Positions 59,976 through 64,000 of a DNA stretch of 64,000 nt are shown here, piece after piece. How positions within the stretch are numbered: position 1 is the first letter of the stretch; each line of letters begins with the position of its first letter. The stretch lies in assembly GCF_018917525.1 (NCBI RefSeq), contig NZ_JAHLOS010000003.1, positions 124,001 through 188,000 on the forward strand, read 5' to 3'. Both the position numbers and the translations under genes were made by a program. The notes beneath the pieces are model-generated. The model saw only the letters and a list, made by a program, of their open reading frames with translations, did not search any database and had not been told where the DNA came from. Source of the stretch: Enterococcus raffinosus (GTDB taxonomy: Bacteria; Bacillota; Bacilli; Lactobacillales; Enterococcaceae).

Positions 59976-61526
59976 TTTATTTATCAATTGCTGAGAGAAA
60001 TACAACTCTTTTGCAGTCTTCGTTTTAATATTACCAAGGGCTTTCAAGTGTTTGCGAGCTTCTCTCTTTTGATGAGCCACAATAAAGCTCCAGAGATTTT
60101 CTCGGTCAGAGGCAGAGAAGAAATTATTAACGATTAAGACATTGTCATTTTCATATCCCTTGATCGGATTGTTGCTTAAGACGATGTCGTAGGTCGCAAA
60201 ATCCTCAAAATCTTCCGTTCCAACTGAAATTACCGGCTCATTAAACGTATTGACGACGGTCCAACTGCTGTAGTTTGCGACTAAAAAATCTCGCAGCATT
60301 TCCGCATGTTTGCGACCTAAGTCACTCACTACATGAATAGTTACCTTTTGTCTTAGTTTTTCTAAATGAATTGGCAGCTGTGACCATTCCTTCATCATTA
60401 AGAAAAAGATACTGTTTATCCGGATATCCGTCCAGAGTTCAGGCGATTTCTTTTCGATATCCTGTAAATGGATTTTTACAAGTGTCGAGAAGATAGGATA
60501 GACTAACTGAATCTCTCGAGAGAATTTTTTATACTTATCGAACAGCATAATTTGACGATAAGGATAGAAATTGTACTCTACATACCAAGACATCATTTCT
60601 TGCATGATTTTCCGTTTATCTTCTTGGTTCAATGGGAACTCAATTCCCTCTGAAACATTTTTCAAAAAGGTATCAATTTTACCATTGATCCGAACGATTT
60701 GCTCTGGATTGTCCCAATTGTAAAATTCATGGAAAACAGTCCGGCTGACTTCCTTGTACCATTTTTTCGGCAATGTGAAATCTGTATCGGCCAACAAATG
60801 TTCTGCAAACGGTCGGCTGAAATCCAAAACCTTATCGATCGTATCATCTTCTTCAGCATAAACATTCTCAGGTAAATAGAATCCTTGGTGCATTCGATTT
60901 AAGGTCACCATAAATAAATAGGCAGCCTCTTGGATCTCACGATCATCTAAAGAGACATCAAAATCGGTGGATGTACGCATAATAAAACAGGTCGTTTCTT
61001 CATGATTCAAGGTAAAAGGCCATTGATTGGCACCATAGGCTTCAGAAAAATACTGTTGGTAAAAGAAGCGAACCCATCGTTCGTCAGGCCCAACAATTCG
61101 AAAAGGGGAGCGTTCGAGTTGAAGTCTACGACGCTTTAAAAAATCCTCTAAAGAATTGACCATCCGATAAAAAGATGCCTCACTCATAAACAATTCGTTG
61201 ATCCAGTAATCGGCATCCTGATTCGATTCATACAGCATCTTTTCAACAAATTGAAATTCATTTGATTCACTATAGATCAAGCCATAAACATTTCCCATCT
61301 TGTTGGAGGTTATATTATTCAAGCGCACTCCTTGAAATTTCGAGTATTCGATGTAAATGTAATCCCCCCAAAATTCATTGATATAATCAATATCTGACAA
61401 TAATGTTTTCGCTGAACAATCAATTTTTTGAGCCGCCTCTTTGATGTCACACCAAGAAGGTAGCTGATCCAAAAATTCAACGAACTGAATTCGGCGGTAA
61501 GTAGAGGAGTTAAGTAACTGTTTCAT
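59973..61526 (-). CDS. Mga-like transcriptional regulator
   Basis: 517 residues with the same plan as the pair at 12.5-15.5 kb: N-terminal helix-turn-helix (LPSWCDIKEAAQKIDCSAKTLLSDIDYIN), second wing (FMSEASFYRMVNSLEDFLKRRRLQLERSPFRIVGPDERWVRFFYQQYF), PRD-like middle, and EIIB-like end (VTIHVVSDLGRKHAEMLRDFL). A separate branch from the pair. AAAGGAG lies 5 bases before the ATG. Divergent from the M24-fold gene, whose 120-base shared upstream region suggests local control. Confidence 0.8.
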   Translation of the reverse strand: MKQLLNSSTYRRIQFVEFLDQLPSWCDIKEAAQKIDCSAKTLLSDIDYINEFWGDYIYIEYSKFQGVRLNNITSNKMGNVYGLIYSESNEFQFVEKMLYESNQDADYWINELFMSEASFYRMVNSLEDFLKRRRLQLERSPFRIVGPDERWVRFFYQQYFSEAYGANQWPFTLNHEETTCFIMRTSTDFDVSLDDREIQEAAYLFMVTLNRMHQGFYLPENVYAEEDDTIDKVLDFSRPFAEHLLADTDFTLPKKWYKEVSRTVFHEFYNWDNPEQIVRINGKIDTFLKNVSEGIEFPLNQEDKRKIMQEMMSWYVEYNFYPYRQIMLFDKYKKFSREIQLVYPIFSTLVKIHLQDIEKKSPELWTDIRINSIFFLMMKEWSQLPIHLEKLRQKVTIHVVSDLGRKHAEMLRDFLVANYSSWTVVNTFNEPVISVGTEDFEDFATYDIVLSNNPIKGYENDNVLIVNNFFSASDRENLWSFIVAHQKREARKHLKALGNIKTKTAKELYFSQQLINK

Positions 61527-61648
61527 ATTGACTCCTTTCGAGAAAAATTATTTATAATCATAAGTTTACCGATTTTCTTAAAAAAAAGCGAGTATTTTCA
61601 AGCTATTTGTTATGGTATGATTAAAAAAAACGAAGGAGTTAAATAATC

Positions 61649-63022
61649 GTGATCAAATTAGAAAAAGTTTGTGCCCCAAAATTGGACGAAAATATTCAAC
61701 CAGTACAACTTACTGATGAAACGATGGCAACGCGTAAGGCGGAGCTTTTGAAAAAAATGCAAGAGGAAAATTACGACGCAGTTGTGATCTATGCCGATTT
61801 AGAACATGGCGGCAATTTTGAGTATTTCACCGGTTTTGTACCGCGTTTTGAGGAAGCTTTACTAGTGGTTCATCAAAGTGGAGAAGCCTATTTGGTATTA
61901 GGAAATGAGAACCTCAATAAAGTTCCCTTTGCTCGAATCGAGGCGAATGCTGTTCACATGCCGCATTTTTCATTACCAAACCAACCTATGGAAACGAAAT
62001 TGACGGTGCCAGAGATTTTAAAGCAGACGAAGCTTGGACACGCGGAGAGAATTGGTCTGATTGGCTGGAAGAACTTTACCAGTCAGCAAGAGGACAATGC
62101 CGTGATTTATGAGTTACCATACTTTTTAGTCGAGGGACTTAAACAAGCTGCACCCGATGCAGTCTTTAAAAATGCGACCTATCTGCTGATCGGTGAAAAT
62201 GGCTTACGCACCACCAATAATGCCAATGAAATCGCTCATTATGAATTTGGAGCCATGAATGCTGGAAACTGTATCCTAAGAGCGATGGATCAGCTGGAAA
62301 TTGGAAAAAGCGAGATGAGCATCGGTGCCTATTTAAATAATCTTGGTCAAAGACCGAATGTCGTAACCATCATGGCAACTGGCGCTCGTTTTGAAAAGGC
62401 CAATTTATATCCGACAGCTAAGAAAATCCAGCTAGGCGATCGGATTTCCATGACTACTGGCTATAAAGGCGGTCTGCAAAGTCGCGGCGGATATGCCGTT
62501 CATTCAAGCGATGAACTCCCAGAAGGGGAAAAGGATTATTTGGATCGTATCGCAAAACCTTATTTCAATGCTGTTAAAACGTGGTTTGAAACGATCAAAA
62601 TCCACATGAAGGGCTCGACACTATATGATAAAATCGAAGAAGTTTTACCAAAAGCGCAATATGGCTGGCATTTGAATCCGGGACATCTTTGCGCCGATGA
62701 AGAATGGTTGGCATCACCTGTCTATCCAGGCTCAAAAGAAAAACTTCGAAGCGGGATGATCTTCCAGTTCGATATCATTCCTTCAGTTCCGGGATATTCC
62801 GGCGCCAGCTGTGAAGGCGGCATTGTATTAGCGGATGAAGAATTACGAGCTGCCATTCAAAAATACTATCCAGAAATGTGGGAACGAATGCAGGAGCGAC
62901 GTAAGTATTTAATAGAAGAAATCGGCATCGCATTAAGTGAAGAAGACTTGCCAATGAGTAATGCAGCCGCGTACTATCGGCCATTCTTTTTAAATAAGGA
63001 ATCCGCATTGACGGCGAAATAA
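61649..63022 (+). CDS. M24-fold (creatinase/prolidase-like) protein lacking usual metal ligands
   Basis: 457 residues beginning at GTG with AAGGAG 10 bases upstream. Residues 25-200 form the creatinase N-domain (NYDAVVIYADLEHGGNFEYFTGFVPRFEEALLVV). Residues 210-430 form a pita-bread domain. Of the five metal ligands, the two Asp positions read Thr/Gly and Arg/Gly (MTTGYKGG, SRGGYAV), the His is kept (HLNPGH), the first Glu is Asp-like (FQFDIIPS), and the last Glu is kept (CEGGIVLAD). It is therefore unlikely to be an ordinary aminopeptidase; creatinase shows that metal-free members can act as other hydrolases. Divergent from a Mga-like regulator gene. Confidence 0.75.
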   Translation: MIKLEKVCAPKLDENIQPVQLTDETMATRKAELLKKMQEENYDAVVIYADLEHGGNFEYFTGFVPRFEEALLVVHQSGEAYLVLGNENLNKVPFARIEANAVHMPHFSLPNQPMETKLTVPEILKQTKLGHAERIGLIGWKNFTSQQEDNAVIYELPYFLVEGLKQAAPDAVFKNATYLLIGENGLRTTNNANEIAHYEFGAMNAGNCILRAMDQLEIGKSEMSIGAYLNNLGQRPNVVTIMATGARFEKANLYPTAKKIQLGDRISMTTGYKGGLQSRGGYAVHSSDELPEGEKDYLDRIAKPYFNAVKTWFETIKIHMKGSTLYDKIEEVLPKAQYGWHLNPGHLCADEEWLASPVYPGSKEKLRSGMIFQFDIIPSVPGYSGASCEGGIVLADEELRAAIQKYYPEMWERMQERRKYLIEEIGIALSEEDLPMSNAAAYYRPFFLNKESALTAK

Positions 63023-63034
63023 GGGAATTGAAGT

Positions 63035-63070
63035 AAAACACTCAAAGAAATTTTCTTTGGGTGTTTTTTC
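63035..63070 (+). terminator. Terminator of the M24-fold gene
   Basis: AAAACACTCAAAGAA and TTCTTTGGGTGTTTT, 15 bases with one mismatch, followed by TTC. Confidence 0.9.
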
Positions 63071-63166
63071 TGCGTTTCAAAAAAGGAATCCTATATAAAG
63101 AAGAAAAATTTCATTTCGATTGTGCTATACTTTTTCTATTAATTTGAATAAAAAGGAGAAATGCAG

Positions 63167-64000
63167 ATGCGAATTGGCTTTATCGGAGCTGGAAAAGTCG
63201 GAACAACTATGGCACGCTACTTTGCTAGTAAAAAGTACACGATTTCAGGGTTTTACAGCCACAGCTTTAAGCATGCGACTGCTAGTGCCCAGCAAATCAA
63301 TAGTCAGGCCTTTAATCGTTTAGCAGAATGCGTCGAAGCAAGTGATTGGTTATTCTTGACTGTACCGGATGATCAAATCGCTGTGGTATGGCAAGAAGTA
63401 GAGCCGCTAATCTCTGAGGGACAATGCGTTTTTCATTGCAGCGGAGCAAAAAGTTCGGAGGTCTTTGTAACAAAAAAGGAGATTGCTTCTTTTTCTCTAC
63501 ATCCGCTGATGGCTTTTGCTGACAAAGAAATACCTGCAAGTCAATTAGCTGAAGTCCCTTTTACTTTGGAGGGCTCGAAGAATTTGGTTGAAGTTCAACA
63601 GCTTTTAACAAATTTAGGAAATCCAATCGCAACCATCGCCCCAGAGGAAAAGGTTCGTTATCACGCGGCATGTGTATTTGCCAGTAATCTAGTCGTAGGT
63701 CTGACAGCGACAGCAGAAGAACTACTTTTAGATTGCGGATTGTCCAGAGAATTTGCACAAACGGCTTGGCGACAGCTGTTTTTACAAAATGCACAAAATC
63801 TACTAGCCATGAGTCCCAGTGAAGCATTGACCGGTCCAGTTGAACGAAATGATCTTTCCACTATCACTGATCACTTGGCCGCCTTGCCTCCAGAAGCAAC
63901 TGGGATTTATCGCGAGCTGTCTAAGAAATTGCTTCAAATCGCGACTATGAAGTATCCGGAGCGCGAGTATCAACCAATGGAAAGGGAGTTAAATCAGTGA
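63167..64000 (+). CDS. Rossmann-like DUF2520 oxidoreductase
   Basis: 277 residues. NAD(P)-binding MRIGFIGAGKVGTTMARYFASKKY at the start, DWLFLTVPDDQIAVVW near 62, FHCSGAKSSEVF near 90 and SLHPLMAFADKEIP near 110 complete the Rossmann part; the second half (150-277) is the helical DUF2520 domain with HAACVFASNLVVGLTATAEELL and LTGPVERNDLSTITDHLAAL, as in ketopantoate- and prephenate-type reductases. Such genes often stand before panB/panC, which would lie beyond the window (inference). The start was moved 2 codons inward so that AGGAG has an 8-base spacing. The stop codon is the last three bases of the window, so the gene is complete. Confidence 0.85.
   Translation: MRIGFIGAGKVGTTMARYFASKKYTISGFYSHSFKHATASAQQINSQAFNRLAECVEASDWLFLTVPDDQIAVVWQEVEPLISEGQCVFHCSGAKSSEVFVTKKEIASFSLHPLMAFADKEIPASQLAEVPFTLEGSKNLVEVQQLLTNLGNPIATIAPEEKVRYHAACVFASNLVVGLTATAEELLLDCGLSREFAQTAWRQLFLQNAQNLLAMSPSEALTGPVERNDLSTITDHLAALPPEATGIYRELSKKLLQIATMKYPEREYQPMERELNQ

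Noticed and set aside
1-64000. CRISPR arrays, tRNA, rRNA or prophage
   Set aside because: No regularly spaced direct repeats, no tRNA-like cloverleaf ends and no phage structural or integrase genes were seen. The only mobile element recognised is the IS3-family insertion.

Overview
The window reads as a low-GC Gram-positive chromosome segment, most likely from an Enterococcus (or a close relative such as Vagococcus) outside the E. faecalis/E. faecium pair. The reasons are an LPQTN sortase substrate, Mga/AtxA-type regulators, a Bce-type peptide-sensing module, cydABDC, an NlpC/P60 plus glucosaminidase wall hydrolase, T-box control of a complete trp operon, and strong AGGAGG ribosome sites throughout. 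The species call is inference from gene content. I see no rRNA, tRNA, phage or CRISPR.

Layout. 0.1-12.5 kb holds housekeeping and surface genes: an SLC13-type permease, a trans-sulfuration enzyme, a MurJ/YtgP-like lipid flippase, an AIM24 protein, an ABC ATPase, an LPXTG protein, an M3 oligopeptidase and alanine dehydrogenase. 12.5-16.1 kb holds two overlapping Mga-family regulators and HU. 16.3-18.0 kb is a YcgR/YcgQ-like permease pair with a His-rich loop. 18.2-22.8 kb is a BceRS-BceAB-like antimicrobial peptide module. A CDF metal exporter and a two-domain wall hydrolase follow. 27.3-33.2 kb is a TetR gene and a five-gene operon: CoA-acylating aldehyde dehydrogenase, phosphotransacylase, butyrate-kinase-like kinase, zinc alcohol dehydrogenase and a small membrane protein. 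A candidate cre site sits on the operon's -35 and a perfect palindrome lies just after its -10. This is the best candidate for an undescribed system: an alcohol/aldehyde pathway ending in ATP formation, with no microcompartment genes.

33.4-36.5 kb holds a GNAT enzyme, an OsmC-like protein, a formate/nitrite channel and a nitroreductase. 36.5-38.4 kb is an IS3-family (IS150-like) element sitting in the loop of a terminator, with a 3-4 bp target duplication. 39.4-46.5 kb is the trp operon behind two tandem tRNA-Trp T-boxes; its trpF is frameshifted. Then come a C69 dipeptidase, a lipid kinase and cydABDC. 55.3-58.9 kb holds a small gene interrupted by TGA, an anchored cyclophilin and a DUF6323/DUF6179-like pair whose second gene looks frameshifted. 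The end holds a secreted sortase-fold protein lacking the usual Arg, a third Mga-like regulator divergent from an M24-fold protein without its usual metal ligands, and a DUF2520 oxidoreductase ending on the last base.

Three separate lesions (a T-run deletion in trpF, a TGA in the small gene, an A-run insertion in the DUF6179-like gene) indicate either strain decay or residual sequence errors. Start codons were moved from the longest reading frame wherever a ribosome site clearly favoured an internal start; each entry says so.
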